Shown here: in pieces, positions 8,697-17,100 of the stretch
Numbering within the stretch: the stretch's first letter is position 1
Layout of the letters: each line of letters begins with the position of its first letter
Origin: Gallionellales bacterium GWA2_55_18
Lineage (GTDB): Bacteria > Pseudomonadota > Gammaproteobacteria > Burkholderiales > Gallionellaceae
Reading direction: 5' to 3'
Assembly: GCA_001801055.1 (NCBI GenBank)
Contig: MGWP01000037.1
Location: forward strand, 1 to 34,314
DNA length: 34,314 nt
Notes under the pieces: model-generated
What the model saw: the letters and a program-made list of their open reading frames with translations, nothing else
Database searches by the model: none
Told to the model about the DNA's origin: nothing
Translations under genes and position numbers: made by a program

Positions 8697-9458
8697 ATGT
8701 TTAATATTACCGCTATCCCAGCCCTGCAGGACAATTACATATGGGCGATCCACAATGACAGACATGCAGCTGTAGTCGACCCAGGAGAAGCTGCGCCAGT
8801 GCAGGCATTTCTCGATACACATGGCCTGCAACTCGATGCGATCCTATGCACCCACCGTCACGCCGACCACACTGGCGGCATCGCAAAATTGCGCGAAGTA
8901 TACAACGTGCCGGTGTATGGGCGTTGGCATGCCGGCAATCCGCTTGTCAGCAACAAGCTGCATGAAGGCGACCAAGTCAAACTTGATGCGCTCGGCATCG
9001 TATTCGACGTCCTCGAAATTCCCGGGCACGTCAACGACCACCTCGCCTACCTCGCTCCAGACATTCTATTCTGTGGCGACACGCTGTTCGGTGCCGGATG
9101 CGGCGGAAGCTTTGAAGGGACGCTGTCGCAACTGCACCGCTCCCTGCAGCGCCTCGCGCAACTGCCCGATTCCACCCGCGTGTACAGCGGGCACGAATAC
9201 ACCGCCGCCAACCTCCGTTTTGCGCTGGCCTGCGAGCCAAACAATCCCGACATTCAGCAACGCGACAATGCCACCCGGCGACTGCGCGATGCGAAACAGC
9301 CGACCGTGCCCTCCAGCATCGCGCTGGAAAAAGCCACCAACCCCTTCCTGCGCTGCACCCAGCCGGAACTTATCCACACCCTGCAACAGCAAGGCTTGAC
9401 AGACACCAGCGAATTCAGCGTGTTTACTGCCTTGCGAGAATGGAAGAACCACTTTTAG
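8697..9458 (+). CDS. gloB: hydroxyacylglutathione hydrolase (glyoxalase II)
   Basis: A metallo-beta-lactamase-fold enzyme that hydrolyses S-lactoylglutathione to lactate and glutathione, finishing methylglyoxal detoxification. The dinuclear metal site is clear: THRHADH at 52-58, GHVNDHLAY near 110, FCGDTLFGAGCGG near 125-137 and SGHEYTAANL near 165. The length of 253 residues is typical. The ATG is preceded by a poor ribosome site in a 21-base gap shared with the divergent methyltransferase gene, but the protein N-terminus (MFNITAIPALQDNYIW) matches the family start. Confidence 0.95.
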   Translation: MFNITAIPALQDNYIWAIHNDRHAAVVDPGEAAPVQAFLDTHGLQLDAILCTHRHADHTGGIAKLREVYNVPVYGRWHAGNPLVSNKLHEGDQVKLDALGIVFDVLEIPGHVNDHLAYLAPDILFCGDTLFGAGCGGSFEGTLSQLHRSLQRLAQLPDSTRVYSGHEYTAANLRFALACEPNNPDIQQRDNATRRLRDAKQPTVPSSIALEKATNPFLRCTQPELIHTLQQQGLTDTSEFSVFTALREWKNHF

Positions 9459-9459
9459 A

Positions 9460-9488
9460 TTGCGATGGATACCGTTCTGGTTTATCCT
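9460..9488 (+). promoter_or_regulatory. sigma-70 promoter of tRNA-Ser with GC-rich discriminator
   Basis: TTGCGA (9460-9465) and TATCCT (9483-9488) are spaced by 17 bases. They are followed directly by GCGCGCCC, the kind of GC-rich discriminator known from stringently controlled stable-RNA promoters. The expected start point is near 9495, just upstream of the tRNA. Confidence 0.6.
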
Positions 9489-9500
9489 GCGCGCCCTTTC

Positions 9501-9591
9501 GGAGAGGTGGATGAGCGGTTTAAGTCGCACGCCTGGAAAGCGTGTTTGGGGTAATACCCCAACGGGGGTTCGAATCCCCCCCTCTCCGCCA
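9501..9591 (+). tRNA. tRNA-Ser (anticodon GGA)
   Basis: The acceptor stem is GGAGAGG (9501-9507) paired with CCTCTCC (9581-9587), followed by G and an encoded CCA (9589-9591). The anticodon stem is CACGC/GCGTG with loop CTGGAAA, giving anticodon GGA at 9535-9537. A long variable arm (TTTGGGGTAATACCCCAA region) marks it as a class II serine tRNA, and the T arm is GGGGGTTCGAATCCCCC. It reads UCC and UCU codons. The 3' side borders the AbiE island. Confidence 0.97.
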
Positions 9592-9645
9592 AATCAATAA
9601 CTTGCGACAAGTGCAAACTAACGCAAGCAACTCGAAATAACCATA

Positions 9646-9667
9646 TTGCCACACTTCAGTGTGGCAA
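9646..9667 (+). terminator. hairpin downstream of tRNA-Ser
   Basis: TTGCCACAC (9646-9654), loop TTCA and GTGTGGCAA (9659-9667) form a perfect 9-bp stem. Only a short AAATTT follows, so termination strength is uncertain. It may serve as the 3' end of the tRNA transcript or belong to the adjacent repeat. Confidence 0.4.
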
Positions 9668-9679
9668 ATTTGTGGCAAA
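9660..9679. repeat. paired TGTGGCAAA direct repeats, 11-bp period
   Basis: TGTGGCAAA occurs at 9660-9668 and 9671-9679, one helical turn apart, shortly after the tRNA gene. The rest of 9592-9824 shows no gene. Such spaced repeats next to a tRNA resemble integrase arm sites, but no integrase is present, so this is only suggestive. Confidence 0.35.
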
Positions 9680-9824
9680 AATACCAAGTATTGAAATAGA
9701 CGTAACTGGAAACAAGCCGCTTGCTTCCAGTGTCAGAGGTATTTACGCAATCCATTCTGCAGCCATATGATGCCTAATGCAGTTTCATGAAAGCAACTCA
9801 GTTCCGCGATAGCTCCTTTCCAAG

Positions 9825-9853
9825 TTGACATGATACTGAATGTCGGTAAATAT
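9825..9853 (+). promoter_or_regulatory. promoter of the abiE operon
   Basis: A consensus -35 TTGACA lies at 9825-9830. The -10 is less clear: AAATAT at 9848-9853 gives a 17-base spacer and TAAATA one base earlier gives 16. Initiation near 9860 would leave a leader of about 22 bases to the ATG at 9882. Confidence 0.55.
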
Positions 9854-9867
9854 AAGCAACTACCGAC
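9842..9867. promoter_or_regulatory. candidate AbiEi operator
   Basis: GTCGGTA (9842-9848) and TACCGAC (9861-9867) are perfect 7-bp inverted repeats with a 12-base spacer, lying over the -10 and probable start point. AbiEi antitoxins are known to repress their own operon by binding inverted repeats in the promoter, so this is the expected place for the site. Confidence 0.6.
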
Positions 9868-9881
9868 GATATGTATCAGGC

Positions 9882-10484
9882 ATGGAAACCTCAAAAGTTA
9901 CGAAGGTTCTGAGTCTCGCCAAGCAGGCAGGCGTTATTCGCGCCCGAGACCTGGAACCGCACAACATACCCCGCACCTATCTTGCCCGCCTATGCGAAGC
10001 GGGCAGGCTCCAGCGTCTTGGGCGTGGCCTTTATATGCTGGCCGATAGCGCCATCACCACCAATCACAGTCTGGGGGAAGCCGCAAAGCGCGTACCCCAT
10101 GGCGTGATTTGCCTGCTCTCGGCACTGCGGTTTCATGAGGTCACCACTCAGGCCCCATTCGAAGTCTGGATAGCGATTGAAAACAAAGCCCGTGCGCCTG
10201 CTGCTAAAGAAACGCCGCTACGCGTTGTCCGGTTTTCAGGGCAGGCACTAGAGTCCGGCATAGAGACGCATGTGATAGACGGTGTGCCGACCCGAATATA
10301 CTCACTCGCCAAAACAATCGCCGATTGTTTCAAATACCGAAACAAGATCGGACTGGATGTAGCTGTGGAAGCACTGAGGGAGAGCTGGCGTGCCCGCAAA
10401 TGCACCATGGACGAACTCTGGCGTTATGCGACGGTTTGCCGCGTATCCAATGTGATGCGCCCCTATCTGGAAACACTGACATGA
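9882..10484 (+). CDS. abiEi: AbiEi antitoxin / autorepressor of type IV toxin-antitoxin system
   Basis: Taken from the ATG at 9882 the protein has 200 residues. An N-terminal winged-helix region (KVLSLAKQAGVIRARDLEP to RLGRGLYML, about 7-52) is typical of AbiEi, and the C-terminal part contains the family signature RIYSLAKTIADCFKYRNK. A longer frame starts at 9840, but that ATG falls inside the inverted-repeat operator and before the likely transcription start, so I prefer 9882. It overlaps abiEii by 4 bases (ATGA), giving translational coupling. In known AbiE systems AbiEi does not bind the toxin but counteracts it and represses the operon; phage abortive infection is the best-known role. 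Confidence 0.88.
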   Translation: METSKVTKVLSLAKQAGVIRARDLEPHNIPRTYLARLCEAGRLQRLGRGLYMLADSAITTNHSLGEAAKRVPHGVICLLSALRFHEVTTQAPFEVWIAIENKARAPAAKETPLRVVRFSGQALESGIETHVIDGVPTRIYSLAKTIADCFKYRNKIGLDVAVEALRESWRARKCTMDELWRYATVCRVSNVMRPYLETLT

Positions 10485-11413
10485 GCGCAGATCAACCGCG
10501 CAACCTCGCCGCCTCTGTGCGTCAACGACTGCTCAATATCTCCAAACGCGATGGAGAGGCATTCGATCTGGTGCTGACGCGTTATGCGCTGGAACGCCTT
10601 TTGTATCGCCTTGGGCAATCCGAGTATCGCGACCAGTTTCTGCTCAAGGGAGCCATGCTGTTTGTTGTATGGGGCGGAGAAATTCACCGCCCTACCCGTG
10701 ATGTTGATCTACTGGGATTCGGCACGAGCGAACTCCCACAGGTGGAGAAGTTTTTCCGGGACATTTGCCAAGAGTCTGTGGAGCCGGATGGGCTGGAGTT
10801 TCTCCCGGACACCATGCGTGCCATAGAAATCCGCGAAGATCAGGAATATCAGGGCGTGCGAGTGCTATTTGAAGCACGCCTGGAAAATGCCGTTATCCCG
10901 ATCCAGATTGATATTGGCTACGGCGATGCCGTGACACCCGCGCCAGAAGATATTATCTACCCCACAGTACTGGATTTTGCCGCCCCCAAGTTGCGTGCTT
11001 ATCCAACCTACACCGTGGTCGCGGAAAAATTCCAGGCCATGGTTTGGCTCGGCATTGCCAATAGCCGCATGAAGGATTTCTATGATCTCTGGGTCATCAT
11101 GCGGAAATTTCCATTTGAAGGTGAAATTCTGAGTGCGGCAATCGAGGCTACCTTTGCGCGGCGCAATACTCTCTTGCCGACCGAAGCCCCTTTAGCCCTG
11201 ACACAAACATTCGCCAACGACGCGGCAAAACAAACGCAGTGGAAAGCCTTTCTGCGCAAGAACGCTTTGCCGGTGGATGACCTGACGTTCCCCGACATTA
11301 TTACGGCTTTGCATGATTTTCTGATGCCACCGACCACGGCAGCCAGAACGGGAATCACCTTCCATGCTACGTGGCCAGCCGGTGGATCGTGGCAAACCCT
11401 GCCCAGCGAATAA
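10481..11413 (+). CDS. abiEii: AbiEii nucleotidyltransferase toxin
   Basis: From the ATG at 10481, 310 residues. It has a nucleotidyltransferase fold: LKGAMLFVVWGG followed by RPTRDVDLLG (the DxD metal-binding motif, about 55-75), a third acidic site in IQIDIGYGD, then KLRAYPTYTVVAEKFQAMV and SRMKDFYDLW, the conserved lysine and aspartate motifs of AbiEii/AbiGii toxins. The same frame is open back to 10325, but that stretch overlaps abiEi and has no family similarity. The toxin is expected to be bacteriostatic, by adding nucleotides to an RNA target in related systems. It is convergent with the small gene at 11471. Confidence 0.9.
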   Translation: MSADQPRNLAASVRQRLLNISKRDGEAFDLVLTRYALERLLYRLGQSEYRDQFLLKGAMLFVVWGGEIHRPTRDVDLLGFGTSELPQVEKFFRDICQESVEPDGLEFLPDTMRAIEIREDQEYQGVRVLFEARLENAVIPIQIDIGYGDAVTPAPEDIIYPTVLDFAAPKLRAYPTYTVVAEKFQAMVWLGIANSRMKDFYDLWVIMRKFPFEGEILSAAIEATFARRNTLLPTEAPLALTQTFANDAAKQTQWKAFLRKNALPVDDLTFPDIITALHDFLMPPTTAARTGITFHATWPAGGSWQTLPSE

Positions 11414-11442
11414 TGGGGTAAATCTCCAAGTCATTACCCCAT
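11413..11442. terminator. inverted repeat between abiEii and the convergent small gene
   Basis: ATGGGGTAA (11413-11421) and TTACCCCAT (11434-11442) are exact inverted repeats with a 12-base loop, beginning on the last base of abiEii. No T-run follows, so it may slow or end transcription only weakly. Confidence 0.4.
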
Positions 11443-11470
11443 TCGGCAGGAGTTAATACCCCGTTCCGGA

Positions 11471-11668
11471 TCACAGTTTCACAAGCCGCCCATCCCCCTG
11501 CTTCATCAGATACTCAACCGAATCCAGAAAAGATTTTCTGGCGTAGAGCTCACGTTGGTCATCTTCAAGCGCTTTGTTGTCGCCGAAGATCAGTTTCTCC
11601 AAGTGTTCGCGGTTTTCCACCTCGATTACAGTCCCTGCCGGTACTGCGCTAATTTGTGCTCTGATCAT
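11471..11668 (-). CDS. small hypothetical protein, 65 residues
   Basis: I do not recognise this protein. It starts MIRAQISAVPAGTVIEVE and ends MKQGDGRLVKL, with a charged helical middle. The ATG at 11668 has an almost ideal site, AGGAGG at 11675-11680 with 6 bases between, which favours this start over a GTG five codons upstream and argues that the gene is real. It faces abiEii and belongs to the same small island, so an accessory or phage-related role is possible, but nothing in the sequence tells which. Confidence 0.6.
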   Translation of the reverse strand: MIRAQISAVPAGTVIEVENREHLEKLIFGDNKALEDDQRELYARKSFLDSVEYLMKQGDGRLVKL

Positions 11669-11729
11669 CTCATGCCTCCTCACCCAATAAGTCTAGTTTT
11701 AGTCAAAAATGGGCTAATTCCGCTTCCGT

Positions 11730-11749
11730 TTGGTCACATCTTGGTCACA
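11730..11749. repeat. paired TTGGTCACA direct repeats, 11-bp period
   Basis: TTGGTCACA occurs at 11730-11738 and 11741-11749, one helical turn apart. The arrangement mirrors the TGTGGCAAA pair beside the tRNA on the other side of the AbiE island. The sequence differs, so it is not a direct-repeat attachment site in itself. Confidence 0.35.
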
Positions 11750-11858
11750 AACGCCACTGGCTGACCGCCCAGTTCCCTTTCGTTGTCGTCAAGGATGTGC
11801 GCCACGACAAAGTGGTCGAGCACCCTTATATCAACGAGTGACTGTTGCACTTCGAACT
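11734..11858 (-). pseudogene. C-terminal fragment of a radC-like gene
   Basis: The minus strand encodes [14 protein letters not shown], almost the same as [14 protein letters not shown] near the end of the intact radC in this window (24181-24855). The catalytic HxH...D part of the JAB domain is missing. What follows (HILDDNERELGG) is not RadC-like, and upstream the frame soon meets a terminator. RadC-type genes are common passengers of integrated islands, so this looks like a leftover from deletion. The upstream limit is approximate. Confidence 0.6.
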
Positions 11859-11907
11859 TGAATCCGCCCCGAAAAAACTTTCCGGTTTGTGGCTCAATTA
11901 TGGAAAT

Positions 11908-11938
11908 AAAAAAGGGGCGCAAGCTGCGCCCCTTTTTT
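11908..11938 (-). terminator. intrinsic terminator of the PPIase gene
   Basis: AAAAAA, GGGGCGCA, loop AGC, TGCGCCCC and TTTTTT form a strong GC stem with A and T runs on both sides. It lies 15 bases after the stop of the minus-strand PPIase gene and would also work in the plus direction. Confidence 0.9.
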
Positions 11939-11952
11939 ACCGTCAATACCAA

Positions 11953-12741
11953 TTATTCGATTTTTGCCTTGGCGCGCAATTCATCAATCGCCTTTTTAAT
12001 CGATTGCTGCTGCAAGCGTTGCTGCAATTGCGGTTTGAGCTCGTCGAACGGCGGCACTTTCAGGTCGCGTATATCGTCAACTGCGATAATATGCCAGCCG
12101 AATTGAGTTTGCACCGGCTCTTTGGTTCTTTCGCCTTTTTTCAGATTAAGCAGCGCGTTGGCAAACGGGGGGACGAAATTGCTCGGTACTGCCCAGCCCA
12201 ATGAGCCGCCCTGCGCCGCAGAACCGGTATCCTTGGATTTTTCAGCGAACTTCTCGAATTTATTGCCCTTCTTGGCGAGCAACGCAATGATGGATTTCGC
12301 TTCCTCTTCCGTTTCGACCAGAATATGGCGGGCATTGTATTCCTTGTTGCCAAGCTTGGCTTTCAGCTTATCAAATTCCTGCTTGAGCTGATCTTCGCTG
12401 ATCGGATGTTTTTTCGCATAGTCCTGCACGAATGCGCCAACCAGCACCGATTGCTTGGCCAATTCGATCTGCTGCGCCACTTCTTCGCTCTTGTTCAGGC
12501 CAAGTTTGTTTGACTCCTGCACCATCACTTCCAGATTGATCATGTCTTCGCGGATCGCTTTGCGCAGTTCAGGGCTGTCTGCCTGACCTTGCGCAACGGC
12601 GACCTTAACACGCATATCCACGCGAGCCTGCGGGATTGAAACACCGTTCACCAATGCGGCAGACTTGTCTTCGGCAAAAGCGGGATTTGCTGCCAGCGCA
12701 CCCAAAATTGCCAGTGCTACTAATTTATTAATTTTCAACAT
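11953..12741 (-). CDS. periplasmic peptidyl-prolyl cis-trans isomerase, parvulin (PpiC/SurA) type
   Basis: A 262-residue secreted foldase. The signal peptide (MLKINKLVALAILGALAANPAFA) has an AFA cleavage site. A helical SurA-like N-terminal chaperone region (about 30-135) follows, then a parvulin domain: YNARHILVETEEEAKSI at about 143-160, GSLGWAVPSNFVPPFANAL at about 186-205 and TQFGWHIIAVDD at about 220-231. It is expected to help outer-membrane or exported proteins fold. It stands alone, with its own promoter and a strong terminator. PpiD-like or foldase PrsA labels are alternatives, but no transmembrane anchor or lipobox is seen. Confidence 0.92.
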   Translation of the reverse strand: MLKINKLVALAILGALAANPAFAEDKSAALVNGVSIPQARVDMRVKVAVAQGQADSPELRKAIREDMINLEVMVQESNKLGLNKSEEVAQQIELAKQSVLVGAFVQDYAKKHPISEDQLKQEFDKLKAKLGNKEYNARHILVETEEEAKSIIALLAKKGNKFEKFAEKSKDTGSAAQGGSLGWAVPSNFVPPFANALLNLKKGERTKEPVQTQFGWHIIAVDDIRDLKVPPFDELKPQLQQRLQQQSIKKAIDELRAKAKIE

Positions 12742-12810
12742 TATTCAGTCCTCTTCAAAAAATAGAAAATCTTAAATTAAATCATTTCCAGCGCTTATAT
12801 TCGTAGCGAC

Positions 12811-12839
12811 ATGCTAAACGCATTTATTCCACATTTCAA
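12811..12839 (-). promoter_or_regulatory. possible promoter of the PPIase gene
   Basis: On the minus strand TTGAAA (12834-12839) and TAGCAT (12811-12816) are 17 bases apart, about 70 bases upstream of the ATG. The match is moderate and other AT-rich options exist nearby. Confidence 0.35.
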
Positions 12840-12842
12840 TTA

Positions 12843-13034
12843 TTAATCTTGCCCCACGGCGCGAAGTATAACATCCGGTGTTGAAAATGCACCTTGAAAA
12901 ATATCGTATTCACCGTCTTTGCCGATCTGTTTATCTTCTGCCGCCAGCGCGCACACCGACTGAAGATCGTGGCATGTGATGACGGCTAATCCATCACTAC
13001 ACAACACCCTTTTAAACTCAGCCTGTTCGCTGTA
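12843..13034 (-). pseudogene. fragment of a class I SAM-dependent methyltransferase gene
   Basis: An open stretch of 63 codons reads EFKRVLCSDGLAVITCHD followed by LQSVCALAAEDK, like the post-motif I part (E-RVL-pDG-vvTCPDLQSV) of methyltransferases that sit in glycan and lipopolysaccharide clusters. It ends with TAA at 12843 and is preceded in frame by TGA at 13035, with no ATG and no SAM-binding N-terminus. It lies just downstream of the orphan rfbC, which suggests decay of a former polysaccharide locus. Confidence 0.45.
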
Positions 13035-13104
13035 TCAAAATACATCCTGCTCACCGGCACCCTACCTGCTTTTTCCAAGCAACTTGATTTTCATGACCGA
13101 ACCG

Positions 13105-13656
13105 TCATGGAAAGATTTCTGCCTGACAAAAAGATACAGCATTTTGATCATTCACAGACAAAATTGGTGCGCATCCTTCCAGCGGCCAATCAATAGCCAA
13201 ATCCGGATCATTCCAAAGTATGGCACGTTCATATTCAGGTGCCCAATAATCAGTGGTTTTATAGAGAAGCTCAGCGTACCCGTCAATCGCAACAAAGCCA
13301 TGAGCGAACCCCTCCGGTATCCATAATATATGCCTGTTTTCAGCAGAAAGAATATTACCCACCCATCGCCCAAAAGTGGGTGATGATTTACGTATATCTA
13401 CGGCAACATCAAATACTTTCCCTGCCACCACGCGAACCAGTTTACCCTGTGCTTGCTTAATTTGGTAATGCAACCCACGCAAGGCATTTCGTGCGGAGCA
13501 GGAGTGGTTATCCTGCACGAAATTGCCTGTTTTGCGCCCAATTAACCGCTCAAACTCTCTCTGGTTAAAACTTTCAAAAAAAAACCCTCTGGCATCATCA
13601 AACACCCTGGGGTTTATGATTAATAAATCGGATATTGCGGTCTGAATAACTTGCAC
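13105..13656 (-). CDS. rfbC: dTDP-4-dehydrorhamnose 3,5-epimerase (RmlC)
   Basis: A cupin of 183 residues that epimerises dTDP-4-keto-6-deoxyglucose on the way to dTDP-L-rhamnose. The family sequence is clear: PRVFDDARGFFFESFN (about 16-31), QDNHSCS, RGLHYQ with catalytic H63, WIPEGFAHGF with H119, LLYKTTDYWAP with the catalytic tyrosine, and WNDPDLAIDWP. The start is GTG, with GAGG eight bases upstream; no upstream ATG fits better. No rfbA, rfbB or rfbD is adjacent, so it is an orphan, and the partners must be elsewhere if the pathway works. Confidence 0.92.
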   Translation of the reverse strand: MQVIQTAISDLLIINPRVFDDARGFFFESFNQREFERLIGRKTGNFVQDNHSCSARNALRGLHYQIKQAQGKLVRVVAGKVFDVAVDIRKSSPTFGRWVGNILSAENRHILWIPEGFAHGFVAIDGYAELLYKTTDYWAPEYERAILWNDPDLAIDWPLEGCAPILSVNDQNAVSFCQAEIFP

Positions 13657-13919
13657 TTGGAAAGCCTCTACAAATCCACATTTTCAAGCAACCAATGCTT
13701 ACCTTGCCCGCTTAAAACATATCCAGACAAAGCTGCGGGTTTCACACTTTGTCGTACTTCCAATGGATGCGTTCGCCAATGCTGTCGCCATCCAACATGG
13801 GACTCGTCAACAAGCTGATAACGGATGGTGTCCTGAAAAAACGCGAGGTCAGCGAGACTACTAAAGCGCTGAGCTCCTGAAACACAAAGTCAAAATACGC
13901 CCCTATCTCTGTAGCAGCG

Positions 13920-13945
13920 CACAGGCCCGCGATTGCGGGCTTGTG
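13920..13945. repeat. GC-rich hairpin in the rfbC upstream region
   Basis: CACAGGCCCGC, loop GATT and GCGGGCTTGTG form an 11-bp stem if one G-U pair is allowed in RNA. A weak T-rich stretch (CATTTTAG) follows on the plus strand. It may act as a weak terminator or be a repeat relic. Confidence 0.4.
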
Positions 13946-14005
13946 CATTTTAGTGCAGGGCGAATGCGATATATTCCAATTCTCTATTTGAAAACGGCAA
14001 CAATC

Positions 14006-14054
14006 ACATAGGGTGCGTTGCACGCACCAGCGAACATGGTGCGTGCAACGCACC
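14006..14054. repeat. REPIN-like element 1
   Basis: Two inverted units, each a small palindrome (GGTGCG-TTG-CACGCACC type), face each other across AGCGAACAT. The head is ATAGGG rather than GTAGGG and the far end is CCCTT, so this copy has decayed ends. It lies about 60 bases after the end of the giant gene and could fold in its 3' untranslated RNA. Confidence 0.65.
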
Positions 14055-14113
14055 CTTCGAAATAACACTTTCAATACATTGCGCTGCCATTATTTGTTGC
14101 GACGTAATACATA

Positions 14114-17100
14114 TTATGGAAGCGCAGCTCCCCGCTGGAACACGGCCACACCGGAAACTGTACCGGCATTGGCGCCACCCTTCTCGAATCCGTAGCTGAT
14201 CCCCGCCGCCACGCCGCCTGCCCCGCCAAACCCACCAGCGATTGCGCCGTGATTAGTCGTGCCGCAAGTCCCGGTACAAGTCACCGCCAATGCGCCTGTT
14301 CCGGTCATTCTGCTATCCGTAAAAAACATGGCGCGCTGTTGAATCGGCACATTTACAGCGGCAGCATCCAGAGTCGCGCCGCCTGCCGTGACATTCACGC
14401 CGACATTCACTGTTTGCGCAGTAAAGTTCGCGCTGAGCGAAGCCGAATTCAGCGTCCCGGCCACTCCCGCTTGATCGGTTGGCAGCGTGTTGCCAACCTT
14501 GGTATAGGCATAGGTTCCGCTCGTCGGCAATGACACAGGGCCGGTCATCAACGGCCCCACTATGGCATGTGCGCCACCGGCAAGGGTGATATTTTGCGAC
14601 GCGTTCGTCGTGCGATCAGTCACTGTTACCACCGTACCTGCATCCCAACGACCCCAGCTTACCGTGTCGCCGCCGATCACGGCGCTGCCCTGATCAGAGT
14701 ATGTGCCGCTCACATGCTGTATCGTAGAGCCGCCGCCGCCAATATTGTCATCGAATTTTGTAAGACCGTTAACATCGGTCAAAACGCGTGCAGCATTATT
14801 GTAGGAACCTCCCACCATGGCCGTCGGCACCGGTGCTGTCGGGTCGCTTATGGAAGTCGCAACCATCCGGTAAGCGGTTGCCGGATCATTGGCTACAGCC
14901 GCACCCAGTGCCGCCACGCCCTGTACAAATTCATACCCCCCAGCTGTACCTTGTCCATCCAGGTTAAACTTGAGGATAGCCCCATCCAGAGCCGCTCCCA
15001 CCAGTTGCCCGGCCAAATTTCCATAGGCTGCTATACCATCCACCGTCACCGTCAGATAACCTGGCTCCCCCGCTCCCCTGCCACTGTCTGCGTAAAATCC
15101 ATTCAGGGTATTGCCATTCAAATATTTTAGCGGCGCATTCGGGGTGTTGGCCAGCCAGTTATGCCCGTTCACTGCCAAGGCCAAGCTCACCGCCACCGTT
15201 TGTGCGGTGAAATTGGCCGTCAGCGAAGTGGAGCCGCCGGTAATAGTGCCATGCACGCCACCGTTCAGGCTGGTCACATCGCCATCGACAAAGTTATACA
15301 CAGCATTGGTTGCCGTCAGCACCTCGGCCAGATAAACCGGCGTGGGTTCCGGCGCGGTGATCCAATGGAATTGCTTGGTGGCCGGTGTATAGCTGAAGCT
15401 TGAAGCATGAACGGATCCCGCGCCCCACTGCCCCCAATTGATCGTGCCGCTACCGGTGCCAACCGCAGTTTGTGCTGCCGAGCCCGATGCTGGCGCAACC
15501 GTTGAACTCCAGCCGCCAGTACCACTCCAGCCATTCAGCACCCCTGACCCGTTGGTAGTGATCGCGGATGAGTTCTGAAATTGCCACGAATTCGCCACCA
15601 CAGTGATGCCGGTCGGTGTGCCCCCGGTTCCCACAGGCGAACTATTGCTAAACGCAATCAGGCCACCCACGTTCATTCCCGTTGCAGGTGCGTCATCCCA
15701 TAAGTTGTATCGGACAATCGCTCCGGCATAGTTCTGTCCGACAAATGTACCGTCAATATTGCCGCCGCAGGTCGCGCAAACCGGTGTGCCGCCCGTAATA
15801 GCCGTTGTTGCCACCTTGATGACCGGTGCATAGTCTTTGAAGCTTGTGCCAGTGCCAGTAGCGTTGTTCATGAAGCTGATTGGTTTATCCGTGCTGCTGG
15901 CCGTCCAATTATTTACCCCCATCGTGCCGGCCAGCGCGATGCTCACCGTCTGATTGGTGAAGTTTGCGCTCAACGTGGCCGAGGTCACACTGCCCGTCGC
16001 CCAAATATCCTGATTGAAGGATGTCGCGGCAACCTGATTGTAGGTATACGTGCTGTTCATCGGCCCGGTATTGGTTCCCGCAACCACGGGTGAATCAAGA
16101 TAACCTTCGGCGCCGTACATATAAGAAGGCAAGGTCATGGTACCGCCCGTGTTCGGCACAAACAGATTTTGCTCGGTCGCACTGACGCTCGCGACCGTAT
16201 CCCACAAACCAAAAGTAATTCCATTCGTTGTCGTGGTCTGCGGCGTTGCCGTAGACGCACCGTTCAAAACATCGGTTCTAAAGCCGGAACCACCGCCATA
16301 ACTCTGGGTGAATGTGGTCGGATTACCTGACGGAGTTACTCCCCCCGATGCGGCAATAAAGTTGAAACCGCCACCGTAAGAACCGGTATAGGCTACTGAT
16401 GTCCCGGTCGCGGCATATGCCGCGAGCGGCCCTGCTGGATTAACGGTCGGCGCGGTGCCCGCGTAAAGCGCAACTATCCCCTGAACGATATCGGTTACCA
16501 GCGCACCCTGTGCGGCGGTTGGCCATATCTTATAGGCGAGGTCTGCACTCCTTGCAGTCGCACCGTTAAAGGCACCGGACATCCATCCGAGATAGCCAGC
16601 GCCAGAACAGGTGCCGGTACAACTAACCGTTGGTGCGGTGCCCGCCTCCAGCGTTGCGTCGAAGAAAGAGGGAGGGCCAGCCGTAATCGGCACGCCCGTT
16701 GCAGCTACCGTCAGATTCTGAGCTGCGATGCTGAAGGCAACACTGGCGGCGATAGTCTGATTGGTAAAATTCGCAGACAGAGTGGCAACCGGCACCGTTC
16801 CGACATTGCCGAATGTGTCGGTCGGCAGCGTGGCACCCATCTGGGTATAGGTGGTGGTGCCCACCAGAGACTGCACATAACCGGCGGTCAACACCGATGC
16901 CGACCCCAATCCCCAGTATGCGCTGGTCGCTCCCAGATTTTTCACCAGCGTGGGAATAACACCCAAGTTGTCGGTAACGATCAACTGGCCGCCAGTCCAA
17001 CGGCCTATGGTCAGACTGCCATCGGGAGTCGTGTAACGATCGCTGGCAACACCGCCGCTGTAGGTAACGCTAGCATCCGCAAAAGCGTTAGCTGCCGCCC

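Larger units (their letters stand above)
13657..14113. other. 457-base non-coding stretch with hairpins
   Basis: No convincing gene is seen on either strand; the open frames lack ribosome sites and recognisable motifs. It contains a hairpin at 13920-13945 and a REPIN-like element at 14006-14054, and separates rfbC from the 3' end of the giant FecR-domain gene. Confidence 0.5.

Noticed and set aside
10325-10480. Longer AbiEii starting at 10325
   Set aside because: It overlaps abiEi out of frame and has no family similarity; the ATGA overlap at 10481 is the natural start.
13742-14074. Minus-strand open frame of 110 codons upstream of rfbC
   Set aside because: It runs through a hairpin and a REPIN, has no ribosome site and no recognisable motif.
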